This document shows positions 7,908 through 17,450 of a stretch of 64,000 nt of DNA, one piece after another. Position 1 is the stretch's first letter. Each line of letters starts with the position of its first letter. Made by a program: the position numbers and the translations under genes. This stretch comes from Sinosporangium album. GTDB lineage: Bacteria > Actinomycetota > Actinomycetes > Streptosporangiales > Streptosporangiaceae. The notes beneath the pieces are model-generated. The model made no database searches. It was given only the letters and a program-made list of their open reading frames with translations, and was not told where the DNA came from. The stretch lies in NCBI RefSeq assembly GCF_900100605.1, contig NZ_FNCN01000013.1, forward strand, positions 1 through 64,000, given 5' to 3'.

Positions 7908-10583
7908 TTGATCCGTCTGCGTGACCCTCGGGTGCCGCTGACCGCCACCGCCGTTCTCGGTGGCGGCGCGTTCGCCGCTGTCCTCGTCGCGGGCGCTTCG
8001 GCCGCTGTCGTGGACGCGGCGGCCGGCGCGACGGCGGCGCTGTTCGCCGTGGTGTCGCTGTTCACGGCGGCGGGCAGGCTGCGGCCCAGCCGGCGAGGCC
8101 GCGCCCCGGCGTGGCGCCGCATCGGCACCGGCGCGCTCGTCTGGCTGGTGGGGGCCGCCACGAGGCCCGTCGCGGACAACGCCGGGTTCGTCGTCAACTT
8201 CGCCGACATCCTGGTCATGGTGGGAGCGGTCCTCCTCGCGTGGGGCTGCGGGATGACCGTCACCTGTCCACGCGACATGCGTACGGCCTCGCGCCAATTC
8301 ACCGACGCCTACGTGACCGCGGCCTCGCTCTTCCTTATGAGCTGGGTGGTCGTGCTCGCGCCCATCTACGAGCGGGTGGGGGATCCGAGCACCTTCGCGC
8401 TCGCGCTGGCGCCGCCCATGAGCTGCCTGCTCGCCGCCTGCCTGGTGGTTCCGCCCCTCGCCGTCGGACGCTCCTCGTCGTGGCCCGTCAGCCTGGCCGG
8501 CCTTGCCGTACTCATGGTGATCACCGCGGTGGAGACGGCCAACGCCGTCGCCCGCCTTGAGGGCGACGGCACGTCCATCGCCGGGCTGTGGGCCGCGGCG
8601 GCGGCCTTCCTCCTGCTCGCCGCGGCGCCCTGGAGCGGTCGCTCCGTCCGGCGCGCGGGCGGGGCGGTCGCCTCCTCGCTGGTCGCCGCGCTGCCCCTCG
8701 TGCTCGTGCTGGCGGCCACCGCGGTCATGCTCGTCCACTTCCTCAGCACGCCGCCCAGGCCGCCCGCGCCCGTCGTCGTGATCGTGTCGGCCTCGGTCGT
8801 CACTGTGCTCGCGGTCCGCCTGTTCGCGTTGCTCACCGGCACCACACGGCTGCGCAGACAGGTCTCCGCGGCCGACCGCCGCCTTCGCGAGCTCGCCGAG
8901 AGCACCGGCGACGTCGTGCTCATCTGCGACCACGACGGCATCGTGCAGGAGATCAGCTCCGGCGCCGAGGCGACGTACGGCTACCGCCCCGACACCCTCA
9001 CCGGCCGCGCCATCACCGACTTCATCCACCCCGAGGACCAGCCCGGCATCCAGGCCGCCCTGCGCGCCCTCAACGACGAGGACCCGGGCGAGCCGGACAC
9101 CTGCATGATCGCCTGCCGTGTGCGCGCGGCCGACGGCACCTGGCGTCCCACCGAGTCGGTGGCGACCCGCCATGTGCGCGGGGAGGAGCTGCTGCTCGTC
9201 ACGATCCGCGACGTGAGCGACCAGGAGGCCCTGCGCAACCAGGTCGCCCACCTGACGTTCCACGACGGCGTCACGGGACTGCCCAACCGCGCGTACTTCG
9301 AGGAGCGCACCCGCGAGGTGCTCGCCGCGCGCGGCTCGGGGTGCACCGCCGTGGTCTTCCTCGACCTCGACGGGTTCACCGCCGTCAACGACTCGGTAGG
9401 CCACGCCAGCGGCGACTACCTGCTCGGCCAGGCGGCCAGACGGCTCCGCTCGGGGCTGCGCGGCGACGACACGCTCGCGCGCTGGGGCGGCGACGAGTTC
9501 GCGGTCCTCATGGAGAACGGCACCGAGGCCCAGGCGGTCGTCGACTTGGCCGAGAGGCTCGTCGTGGCGGTCTCGGCGGAGCCGTTCCACGTGGCCGACC
9601 GCGATGTCGTGCTCACCGCCAGCGTGGGCGTGGCCTTCTCCGAGGACGGTATGCCGGCGGGCGACCTGATCCGCAATGCGGACGTTGCGATGGCCAAGGC
9701 CAAGGAGCAGGGGGGCCGCAGGGTCGAGGTGTTCGCCGCCCACATGCACACCGACGTGGTGCGCAGGCTCGAACTCGCCGCCGACCTGCAGCGCGCCCTC
9801 ACCGAAGGGCAGTTCGCGATCGAGTACCAGCCGATCGTGGACATCGCGACTTCGCGGGTGACCGCCGTCGAGGCGCTCGTCCGCTGGTGGCGCGGAAGCA
9901 CCTTCGTGCCGCCCGAGCACTTCCTGGGGCCCGCCGAGGACACCGGGTTGATCGTCCCGCTCAGCGAGTGGATCCTGCGGCAGGCGTGCCGCGAGGTCGC
10001 GGCCTGGCGCGCCTCCTCCTGGGACATCGGCCTGTCGCTCAACCTGTCGGCCCGCCAGATCAACGCGCCGCGCTTCGTCGAGACCGTCAAGTCGGCCCTT
10101 GAGGAGAGCGGCCTGCCGCCGAGCGCCCTCACGCTCGAGGTGATCGAGGAGATGCTGGTCGAGGACGCCGAGGACACGATCGCCAAGCTGTCGGGTCTGC
10201 GGGCCCTCGGCGTACGGCTGGCCATCGACGACTTCGGCACGGGCTACGCGTCGCTGGCGCTTCTGCGGCAGCTCCCCGTGGACATGATCAAGGTCGACCC
10301 GTCGTTCGTGTCGGGGCTCGGCCACGACGAGGCGCTCACACTGCTGACCCGCACCATCGTGCGGCTCGGCCACGACCTCGGCCTGATAGCGGTCGCGGAG
10401 GGCATCGAGCGGCCCGAGCAGCTTGAGTTGCTGAAGGAGATGGGCTGCACCAAGGGGCAGGGTTACCTCGTCGCCAGGCCCATGGCGGCGCCGGGAGTGG
10501 CCGCCCTCATGCGCACCAACCTGTCCGGCCTGTCGGGCGCGGAGCTCGCGGGCGTCCCTTCGGCGCGCAGGCTCGGCGGCTAG
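7908..10583 (+). CDS. Membrane PAS-GGDEF-EAL cyclic-di-GMP signalling protein
   Basis: 891 residues. The first ~310 carry about nine hydrophobic helices with no recognised sensor name, then a PAS domain (about 324-435), GGDEF (about 445-610) and EAL (about 630-880). The cyclase motif is intact (RWGGDEF near 525) and an inhibitory I-site RGDD lies five residues before it. The EAL domain keeps EALVRW, NLSARQ, EVIEEM, DDFGTGYASL, KVDPSFV, AEGIE and GQGY, so both making and breaking c-di-GMP are possible. The TTG start at 7908 follows GGATAGG; an in-frame stop at 7896 rules out a longer start. The 286 bp upstream (7622-7907) contain no gene I can support. Confidence 0.92.
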   Translation: MIRLRDPRVPLTATAVLGGGAFAAVLVAGASAAVVDAAAGATAALFAVVSLFTAAGRLRPSRRGRAPAWRRIGTGALVWLVGAATRPVADNAGFVVNFADILVMVGAVLLAWGCGMTVTCPRDMRTASRQFTDAYVTAASLFLMSWVVVLAPIYERVGDPSTFALALAPPMSCLLAACLVVPPLAVGRSSSWPVSLAGLAVLMVITAVETANAVARLEGDGTSIAGLWAAAAAFLLLAAAPWSGRSVRRAGGAVASSLVAALPLVLVLAATAVMLVHFLSTPPRPPAPVVVIVSASVVTVLAVRLFALLTGTTRLRRQVSAADRRLRELAESTGDVVLICDHDGIVQEISSGAEATYGYRPDTLTGRAITDFIHPEDQPGIQAALRALNDEDPGEPDTCMIACRVRAADGTWRPTESVATRHVRGEELLLVTIRDVSDQEALRNQVAHLTFHDGVTGLPNRAYFEERTREVLAARGSGCTAVVFLDLDGFTAVNDSVGHASGDYLLGQAARRLRSGLRGDDTLARWGGDEFAVLMENGTEAQAVVDLAERLVVAVSAEPFHVADRDVVLTASVGVAFSEDGMPAGDLIRNADVAMAKAKEQGGRRVEVFAAHMHTDVVRRLELAADLQRALTEGQFAIEYQPIVDIATSRVTAVEALVRWWRGSTFVPPEHFLGPAEDTGLIVPLSEWILRQACREVAAWRASSWDIGLSLNLSARQINAPRFVETVKSALEESGLPPSALTLEVIEEMLVEDAEDTIAKLSGLRALGVRLAIDDFGTGYASLALLRQLPVDMIKVDPSFVSGLGHDEALTLLTRTIVRLGHDLGLIAVAEGIERPEQLELLKEMGCTKGQGYLVARPMAAPGVAALMRTNLSGLSGAELAGVPSARRLGG

Positions 10584-10651
10584 GCAGGGCGTTGCAGGGC
10601 GTTTCGGCATGAAATATCTGTCTCGCATCGTGAGATGTCCGTCCCGCCAAT

Positions 10652-10682
10652 TTGACACTGTGGCCCGCTGGGCGGCTATGGT
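10652..10682 (+). promoter_or_regulatory. Probable promoter of the ilvBNC leader
   Basis: TTGACA at 10652-10657 and TATGGT at 10677-10682, 19 bp apart, resemble a housekeeping promoter. Transcription would start near 10689, essentially at the leader-peptide ATG (10690), giving a leaderless leader peptide. Confidence 0.6.
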
Positions 10683-10689
10683 TGGTGCC

Positions 10690-10740
10690 ATGCTTCGCAG
10701 TGGGATTCTTGTAGTACTTCGCCGGCGCGCAGGCCGTTAA
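10690..10740 (+). CDS. ilvB leader peptide (attenuator)
   Basis: A 16-residue [19 protein letters not shown], with an Ile-Leu-Val-Val-Leu control run followed by a basic tail ending in TAA at 10738. Actinobacterial ilvB operons are known to carry such branched-chain-rich leader peptides. An in-frame ATG at 10678 would add four residues. Ribosome stalling at the Ile/Leu/Val codons when charged tRNA is scarce should decide which downstream hairpin forms. Confidence 0.8.
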   Translation: MLRSGILVVLRRRAGR

Positions 10741-10803
10741 GCGAAGCACTTCGTCCTGCGCGCCGCCCCAGCTCCGCTCACCAGCGGAAAAGGGGCCTTT
10801 TTT
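10724..10803 (+). terminator. Transcription attenuator upstream of ilvB
   Basis: Two hairpins follow the leader codons. The first pairs GGCGCGCAGG (10724-10733) with CCTGCGCGCC (10755-10764), with a nested CGAAG/CTTCG hairpin in its loop. The second is an intrinsic terminator: GCCCC (10765-10769) with GGGGC (10792-10796), an inner TCCGCT/AGCGGA stem, and TTTTTT at 10798-10803. Stalling in the leader would disturb the first hairpin, which includes the last leader codons. The precise antiterminator pairing is not resolved here. Confidence 0.8.
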
Positions 10804-10841
10804 ATGTCAGCAGACTGCTCAGCCACGCAAGGAACGAGCCG

Positions 10842-12587
10842 ATGACCGAACGGATGACAGGTGCGCAGGCCCTCGTGAGGGCGTTGGAGCACGTCGGAGT
10901 CGACACGGTGTTCGGGATCCCCGGCGGCGCCATCCTGCCCGCCTACGATCCCCTCTACGACTCGACCAAGGTCCGGCACGTGCTTGTACGGCACGAGCAG
11001 GGCGCCGGCCATGCCGCCGAGGGCTACGCCCAGGCGACGGGCAAGGTCGGGGTGTGCATGGCGACAAGCGGGCCCGGTGCGACCAACCTGGTGACCCCCA
11101 TCGCCGACGCCTACATGGACTCCGTGCCGATCGTCGCCATCACCGGGCAGGTCGCCAGTGCCGCCATCGGCACCGACGCCTTCCAGGAGGCGGACATCTC
11201 CGGCATCACCATGCCCATCACAAAACACAACTTCCTGGTGACCGACCCGCTTGACATCCCGCGCACGATCGCCGAGGCATTCCACATCGCCTCGACCGGC
11301 CGCCCCGGGCCCGTGCTGGTCGACATCTCCAAGGACGCCCTCCAGGCGATGACGACGTTCGAGTGGCCTTCGACCGTCCAGCTCCCCGGCTACCGCCCGG
11401 TGACCCGGCCGCACTCCAAGCAGATCCGGGAGGCCGCCAAGCTGATCGTGGAGGCGAGCCGCCCGGTCCTCTACGTGGGCGGCGGCGTGCACAAGGCGTC
11501 GGCGTCGGCGGAGCTGCTGGCGCTCGCCGAGATGACCGGCATCCCGGTCGTCACCACGCTGATGGCCCGTGGCACGTTCCCCGACAGCCACCCCCAGCAC
11601 CTCGGCATGCCGGGCATGCACGGCAGCGTGGCGGCCGTCGGGGCGCTGCAGCGCTCCGACCTGCTCATCACGCTCGGCGCGCGGTTCGACGACCGGGTGA
11701 CCGGGCAGCTTTCCAGCTTCGCCCCGCACGCGAAGGTCATCCACGCCGACATCGACCCGGCGGAGATCTCCAAGAACCGCCACGCGGACGTCCCGATCGT
11801 CGGCGACTGCCGCGAGGTCCTGACCGACCTGGCGAACGCCGTCCGCCACGAGCACAACGAGGGCCGCCGGGGCGACTACGACGAGTGGTGGACGCTGCTC
11901 GACGGCTACCGCAAGACCTACCCCCTCGGATACGAGGAGTTCATCGACGGCTCGCTCGCGCCGCAATACGTGATGGAGAGGCTCAGCGCGCTCGTCGGCC
12001 CCGACGCCTACTATGTCGCGGGCGTCGGCCAGCACCAGATGTGGGCCGCGCAGTTCATCGGCTACGAGAACCCCGGCTCGTTCATCAACTCCGGCGGCCT
12101 CGGCACGATGGGCTTCGCGGTGCCCGCCGCGATGGGCGCCAAGATGGGCCGGCCCGACGCCACCGTGTGGGCGATCGACGGCGACGGCTGCTTCCAGATG
12201 ACCAACCAGGAGCTCGCCACGTGCGCGCTTGAGGGTGTGCCGATCAAGGTGGCGGTCATCAACAACGGTAATCTCGGCATGGTCCGCCAGTGGCAGACGC
12301 TCTTCTACGACGAGCGCTACTCCAACACCGACCTGCAGACGGCCCGGCGCATCCCCGACTTCGTCAAGCTGGCCGAGGCTTACGGCTGCGTCGGTCTGCG
12401 GTGCGAGCGTCCCGAGGACGTCGACGCCACGATTGCTAAGGCGATGGAGATCAACGACGTCCCCGTCGTGGTCGACTTCGTGGTGCACCAGGACGCGATG
12501 GTGTGGCCCATGGTCGCGGCCGGCACGAGCAACGACGACATCAAGTTCGCCAGGGACATGGCGCCGAACTGGGACAGCGAGGAATGA
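10842..12587 (+). CDS. ilvB: Acetolactate synthase large (catalytic) subunit
   Basis: 581 residues, normal length. It condenses pyruvate with pyruvate or 2-ketobutyrate, the first common step to Val, Leu and Ile; ThDP- and FAD-dependent, cytoplasmic. The N-terminal Pyr domain has [11 protein letters not shown] and catalytic Glu in [15 protein letters not shown]. The C-terminal PP domain has the ThDP/Mg motif [12 protein letters not shown] ending in NN (AVINNGN). ATG 10842 follows CGAGCCG, a weak ribosome site. It is first in ilvB-ilvN-ilvC behind an attenuator. Confidence 0.98.
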   Translation: MTERMTGAQALVRALEHVGVDTVFGIPGGAILPAYDPLYDSTKVRHVLVRHEQGAGHAAEGYAQATGKVGVCMATSGPGATNLVTPIADAYMDSVPIVAITGQVASAAIGTDAFQEADISGITMPITKHNFLVTDPLDIPRTIAEAFHIASTGRPGPVLVDISKDALQAMTTFEWPSTVQLPGYRPVTRPHSKQIREAAKLIVEASRPVLYVGGGVHKASASAELLALAEMTGIPVVTTLMARGTFPDSHPQHLGMPGMHGSVAAVGALQRSDLLITLGARFDDRVTGQLSSFAPHAKVIHADIDPAEISKNRHADVPIVGDCREVLTDLANAVRHEHNEGRRGDYDEWWTLLDGYRKTYPLGYEEFIDGSLAPQYVMERLSALVGPDAYYVAGVGQHQMWAAQFIGYENPGSFINSGGLGTMGFAVPAAMGAKMGRPDATVWAIDGDGCFQMTNQELATCALEGVPIKVAVINNGNLGMVRQWQTLFYDERYSNTDLQTARRIPDFVKLAEAYGCVGLRCERPEDVDATIAKAMEINDVPVVVDFVVHQDAMVWPMVAAGTSNDDIKFARDMAPNWDSEE

Positions 12588-12592
12588 CGCGC

Positions 12593-13117
12593 ATGAGCAA
12601 GCACACGCTCTCCGTGCTGGTCGAGAACAGACCCGGTGTGCTCGCCAGGGTCGCCAGCCTGTTCTCCCGGCGCGGCTTCAACATCGACTCCCTGGCCGTC
12701 GGGCAGACCGAACATCCTGACATCTCGCGGATGACCATCGTGGTCAACGTCGAGGACCTGCCACTGGAGCAGGTCACCAAGCAGCTCAACAAGCTGGTCA
12801 ACGTCCTGAAGATCGTCGAACTCGATCCTTCGCAGTCCGTTCAGCGTGAACTCATGCTGATCAAGGTTCGGGCCGACGCCGAGACCCGGTCACACGTGCT
12901 CGAACTTGTCCAGCTCTTCCGTGCCCGCTGCGTCGACGTCGCGGCGGAGGCCGTGACGATCGAGGTCACCGGCACCACGGACAAGCTGGAGGCCTTCATC
13001 AGGGTGCTGGAGCCGTTCGGGATCAAGGAGCTTGTGCAGTCCGGCATGGTCGCCGTCGGCAGAGGCGCCCGGTCCATCACCGACAGATCGCTGCGCGCCC
13101 TGGAGCGCACCGCGTAG
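12593..13117 (+). CDS. ilvN: Acetolactate synthase small (regulatory) subunit
   Basis: 174 residues with an N-terminal ACT domain (TLSVLVENRPGVLARVASLF, FNIDSLAVGQTE) and the conserved C-terminal ALS_ss_C region. It activates IlvB and gives valine feedback inhibition. ATG 12593 (MSKHTLSV) is preferred over ATG 12584, which overlaps the ilvB stop, because GAGGAA ends 8 nt before 12593 but only a base or so from 12584. The spacing implies translational coupling to ilvB. Confidence 0.96.
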   Translation: MSKHTLSVLVENRPGVLARVASLFSRRGFNIDSLAVGQTEHPDISRMTIVVNVEDLPLEQVTKQLNKLVNVLKIVELDPSQSVQRELMLIKVRADAETRSHVLELVQLFRARCVDVAAEAVTIEVTGTTDKLEAFIRVLEPFGIKELVQSGMVAVGRGARSITDRSLRALERTA

Positions 13118-14176
<1,059 letters not shown>

Positions 14177-14194
14177 TCCGAGCCGGTCCTTTTG

Positions 14195-14241
14195 CGTACG
14201 GCACCGCCCGCGGAACCCGGTTCCGCGGGCGGTGCCGTACG
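14195..14241. terminator. Bidirectional terminator between ilvC and the CAP-domain gene
   Basis: A perfect 23-bp stem: CGTACGGCACCGCCCGC... (14195-14217) pairs with 14219-14241 across one unpaired base. TTTT precedes the left arm (14190-14193), which serves the minus-strand gene; no T-run follows on the plus strand, so actinobacterial I-shaped termination is inferred. Confidence 0.8.
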
Positions 14242-14273
14242 TCGTCACGCGGCCACTACCGGCGCTGCCGGCG

Positions 14274-15215
14274 CTACTGGCGTGCGAACACCTGCGTCCA
14301 ATACGGCGCCCTGGAGTGCGCGTAGTACCCGACGCCGATGTGCGTGTAGGTGCAGTTCTTGATGTTGGCGGCGTGGCCGGAGCTCTTCAGCCACGCGTCC
14401 ACCACCGCGGCGGCCGTCCGCTGGCCCATGGCGATGTTCTCCGCCCACGCCCGCACAGGCGTGAAGCCCGCGGCCTTGATGCGGTCGCCGGGGCCCCGGC
14501 CGTTCTTGGACGTGTGGCTGAAGTAGTTGTTGTCGCCCATGTCCTTGGAATGGCCGTAGGCCGCTGCGCGCAGACGCGCGTCGAACTTCACCTCCCCGCA
14601 GCCGGCCTGCCTGCGCGCGTTGTTCGTGAGGCGCACGACCTCGTTCTCGAACGAGCTCGCCCCGCCCGCGGTCGGTGTGGAACTCGGGCTTCCGGGCGGT
14701 GTCGCCGTCGGTGTCGTTGACCGTGTCGATGTCGGTGTCGCCGATTGTGTCGCGGTCGGTGTCACCGACGGGGTGGGTCTAGGTGTCGCGGTCGTGGTGG
14801 TGGTCGGGCGGGGTGTGGCCGTGGGTGTGGACGGCGTCCCGCATGTGAGCGTCACCGCTTGGGATTCGGTGACGCGCCCTCCGGTTTCGATCGCGACGAC
14901 GTAGTAGCCTTCGGCGTCCGCCGAGCAGCGTGCGGTCGAGGATACGGCGCCGTTGGTGAGCGAGCGAGACGTGCTGGACAGGATCTTGTCGCTTCCGGGC
15001 TTGTCCGCTATGACGCGCACCCGGAGCGTCGCCCCGGTGGAGCAGCCCTCGCGCCGGGCGCTGCCTCGCACGTTGCCGTTGTCGTCGACGACCGGGTTCA
15101 CCGCGACCACCTTGCAGGCGGACGCGGGGGCTGCCGATGCCTCCGCCGGGTTCGAGACGGCGGACAGTGCTACGACGCCGCCGGCGAAAGCAAGCGCCCG
15201 AGCCGATTTACGCAT
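14274..15215 (-). CDS. Secreted CAP-domain (SCP-like) protein with Thr/Pro linker
   Basis: 313 residues. The signal peptide (MRKSARALAFAGGVVALSAV) is followed by an ~95-residue beta-rich segment with Cys residues (CKVVAVN..., RCSADAEGYYVVA), then a Thr/Pro/Ser-rich spacer (TPTATPRPTTTT and similar) and a C-terminal CAP domain of ~120 residues (ENEVVRLTNNARRQAGC, YFSHTSKNGRGPGDRI, AENIAMGQRTAAAVVDAWL, GVGYY). The start at 15215 is chosen because GGAGG lies 4 nt upstream; the open frame from 15272 adds a non-secretory stretch. Bacterial CAP proteins are extracellular and of uncertain function. Confidence 0.88.
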   Translation of the reverse strand: MRKSARALAFAGGVVALSAVSNPAEASAAPASACKVVAVNPVVDDNGNVRGSARREGCSTGATLRVRVIADKPGSDKILSSTSRSLTNGAVSSTARCSADAEGYYVVAIETGGRVTESQAVTLTCGTPSTPTATPRPTTTTTATPRPTPSVTPTATQSATPTSTRSTTPTATPPGSPSSTPTAGGASSFENEVVRLTNNARRQAGCGEVKFDARLRAAAYGHSKDMGDNNYFSHTSKNGRGPGDRIKAAGFTPVRAWAENIAMGQRTAAAVVDAWLKSSGHAANIKNCTYTHIGVGYYAHSRAPYWTQVFARQ

Positions 15216-15528
15216 GAATCCTCCAGGAGCAGGGTTGCCTGTCGGAACCCGCATTCTTATGCGTGGGTTCATCTATGTCCGGATATTTCCGCCGAAATCT
15301 GGGGCTCCAGCTTGACCGAAACCCGCTCGGCAAGGGGCCCATACGTGGAAATCCGCTTCATGATCAAATCATGCGTGCCCGCATGTGGTGAGCATCGGCG
15401 CAGGTCAAGCTCGTGCGGCGGAGCCGGCGGCGCCCGGCGGCGTGCGGCGGTGGTGCGTGGCGGTGCCGTACGGCGAGAGCATGCGGCGGAGCGGCCCCGG
15501 AAAGAGGAAAACGGCCCTGAGGCCGATG

Positions 15529-16086
15529 TCAGTCGAGCTGGGCCGCCGTCGAGACCACGAACGCGCAGTCTCCGAAGGAGATCTCATCGCCCGGACGCAC
15601 TCGGGCGGGGCCCACCAGGCGCCAGCCGTTCAGCCGGGTGCCGTTGAGTGAGCCGAGGTCCACCAGCATCCACGAGTGGGATTCCTCGCCCTCCCGGCGC
15701 AGCTCGGCGTGGACCCTGGAGACGGTCAGGTCGGCGAGGACGAGGTCGCAGGCCGAGCCCCGGCCCACGACATAGCGGAGGCGGCTGTCGGCCGGTAGCG
15801 CGAGCTTGGGGAGGCGCGGGCGTCGCCAGGCGGACTCCACGCGGGTGGTGAAGTCCGACACCGAGGCGACGATGTCGGTGAGTCTGCGGCGCCAGCGGCC
15901 ACGGGGAGGGAGGTCGGAGACGAGGTCGTCGAGCTCGCCTCTGCTCTGCGCCTTGAGGGCGGCGTCGACCCGCCCGAGGAAGGTGTCATGCGACATCGCG
16001 CCCTCGACGGCCCCGTCGCGGAGATCGTTGATCGCGCGATCGCGGTCCCCGTCGGAGGCGCGAACCGGGGGATGCGTCGAGCTCAT
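15529..16086 (-). CDS. DUF1707 and FHA domain-containing protein
   Basis: 185 residues. Residues 8-62 form a DUF1707 domain (RASDGDRDRAINDLRDGAVEG, DLVSDLPP). A basic linker leads to a C-terminal FHA domain (about 105-180) with the phosphothreonine-binding pattern GRGSACDLVLADLTVSRVHAEL, then DLGSLNGTRLNGWRL. FHA domains read Ser/Thr-kinase phosphorylation; the partner kinase is not in this window. It is divergent from the padR operon. Confidence 0.88.
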   Translation of the reverse strand: MSSTHPPVRASDGDRDRAINDLRDGAVEGAMSHDTFLGRVDAALKAQSRGELDDLVSDLPPRGRWRRRLTDIVASVSDFTTRVESAWRRPRLPKLALPADSRLRYVVGRGSACDLVLADLTVSRVHAELRREGEESHSWMLVDLGSLNGTRLNGWRLVGPARVRPGDEISFGDCAFVVSTAAQLD

Positions 16087-16147
16087 GCACTTGAGTATCC
16101 GTCCGAACCGCTAGGCCTGTCCAGATTTTGGAGATCTCTTGCTCCGT

Positions 16148-16173
16148 GCATACCGAGTATGCATACTGAGTAT
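16148..16173 (+). promoter_or_regulatory. Probable PadR operator: tandem 13-bp repeat ending at the start codon
   Basis: GCATACCGAGTAT (16148-16160) and GCATACTGAGTAT (16161-16173) lie head to tail and the second copy abuts the padR ATG. Each has ATAC...GTAT dyad symmetry, the form seen in PadR operators, and the junction makes GTATGCATAC. Binding here would block transcription and translation of the operon (inference). Confidence 0.7.
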
Positions 16174-16743
16174 ATGTCGATCAGACACGGACTGCTCGCG
16201 CTCCTGAGCGGTGGGCCCCGCCACGGCTACCAGCTGCGGGCCGACTTCGAGGCGTCGACGGGGGCGACCTGGCCGCTCAACATCGGCCAGGTCTACACGA
16301 CGCTCTCCCGCATGGAACGCGACGGTCTCGTCACACCGGGCGAGACCGATGAGCAGGGCAGAGTCGTCTATTCGATCACCGAGGCCGGTCGGGCCGAAAC
16401 GACGCGGTGGTTCAGCACCCCCGTCGCCCGGTCCGACCGGCCCCGCGACGAACTCGTCATCAAACTGGCCATGGCCCTCACCGCGCCCGGTGTCGACGTG
16501 GCCGCCGTGGTCCGCCTGCAACGCACCGCGACCATGCGCGCCCTGCAGCAGGCCACCAAGGCCAAACACGCTGCTCGCGCGGGTACGGCACAGCGCCTCG
16601 TGGCCGACTCGGCGATCTTCCAGATCGAGGCCGAGCAGCGCTGGCTGGACCACTGCGAAACCGTCCTCGCTTCCAGTAGCGAAGCACACGGCGGATCACG
16701 CCCAGGACCACACGACCCACCCTCACAGGAGGAATCCCCATGA
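16174..16743 (+). CDS. PadR-family transcriptional regulator
   Basis: 189 residues. The winged-helix N-terminus has [20 protein letters not shown], then [14 protein letters not shown] and a beta-wing [11 protein letters not shown]; the C-terminal half is the helical dimerisation domain. Start at ATG 16174 because the homologous region begins with [11 protein letters not shown]. It overlaps the ABC ATPase gene by 4 bp (ATGA). PadR proteins next to ABC exporters usually repress them until a substrate drug binds. Confidence 0.92.
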   Translation: MSIRHGLLALLSGGPRHGYQLRADFEASTGATWPLNIGQVYTTLSRMERDGLVTPGETDEQGRVVYSITEAGRAETTRWFSTPVARSDRPRDELVIKLAMALTAPGVDVAAVVRLQRTATMRALQQATKAKHAARAGTAQRLVADSAIFQIEAEQRWLDHCETVLASSSEAHGGSRPGPHDPPSQEESP

Positions 16744-17450
16744 CCGTCCTGCAGCTCGATGCGGTCACCCGTGTCCACGGCGCTGGGGACAATACCGTCC
16801 ACGCCCTCCGGGAGGTGAGCCTCACGGCGGCGACAGGGGAACTCGTCGCCGTGATGGGGCCCTCAGGGTCGGGCAAATCAACCCTGCTCAACGTGGCCGG
16901 CGGCCTCGACCGGCCCACCTCGGGCACGGTCGCCGTCGAAGGCGCGGACCTGTCGACCCTGCGGCTGCGAGACCTCGTGGCCCTGCGCCGCAGGCACATC
17001 GGCTACGTGTTCCAGGATCTCAACCTGATCCCGTCCCTCAACGTCATCGAGAACGTCATGCTCCCCCACGAGCTGGACGGCGTGCGCCGCGCCACCGCCA
17101 AGAAGCAGGCGGCGTCGGCCCTTGCGGAGATCGGCCTCGCCCACATGGCCGCGCGCTACCCCGACGAGATCTCCGGCGGCCAGCGCCAGCGCGTGGCCAT
17201 CGCCCGCGCCCTCGTGGGTGAGCGCCGCCTCCTGCTCGCCGACGAACCCACCGGCGCCCTCGACAGCGCCGCCGGCGACGACATCCTCGCCCTGCTGCGC
17301 TCGCGCTGCGAGGCGGGGGCCACCGTACTGCTCGTCACCCATGAGGCGCGCTACGCGGCCTGGGCCGACAAGGTCGTGTTCCTGCGCGACGGCGCCATCG
17401 CCGACTCCACGGACCTCTCCAGCGACGGCTCCGCCGCGAGCGCCCGGTGA
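16740..17450 (+). CDS. ABC transporter ATP-binding protein (MacB/LolD type)
   Basis: 236 residues with all ATPase motifs: Walker [13 protein letters not shown]-loop [13 protein letters not shown], signature [14 protein letters not shown], Walker [13 protein letters not shown] and switch His in LVTHEARYA. It energises the FtsX-type permease encoded next (overlap GTGA at 17447). This subfamily drives mechanotransmission or export of peptides, lipids or antibiotics rather than solute import. Confidence 0.95.
   Translation: MTVLQLDAVTRVHGAGDNTVHALREVSLTAATGELVAVMGPSGSGKSTLLNVAGGLDRPTSGTVAVEGADLSTLRLRDLVALRRRHIGYVFQDLNLIPSLNVIENVMLPHELDGVRRATAKKQAASALAEIGLAHMAARYPDEISGGQRQRVAIARALVGERRLLLADEPTGALDSAAGDDILALLRSRCEAGATVLLVTHEARYAAWADKVVFLRDGAIADSTDLSSDGSAASAR

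Noticed and set aside
7821-10691. 956-codon minus-strand open frame opposite the GGDEF-EAL gene
   Set aside because: Arg/Gly/Asp/His-rich with no domain, and exactly antisense to a gene with intact motifs; long shadow frames are expected at this GC content.
14195-14241. Recurrent CGTACGGC/GCCGTACG motif as a possible genome-wide signal
   Set aside because: It is frequent in terminator stems and many genes here, but without counts and a background model enrichment cannot be claimed.
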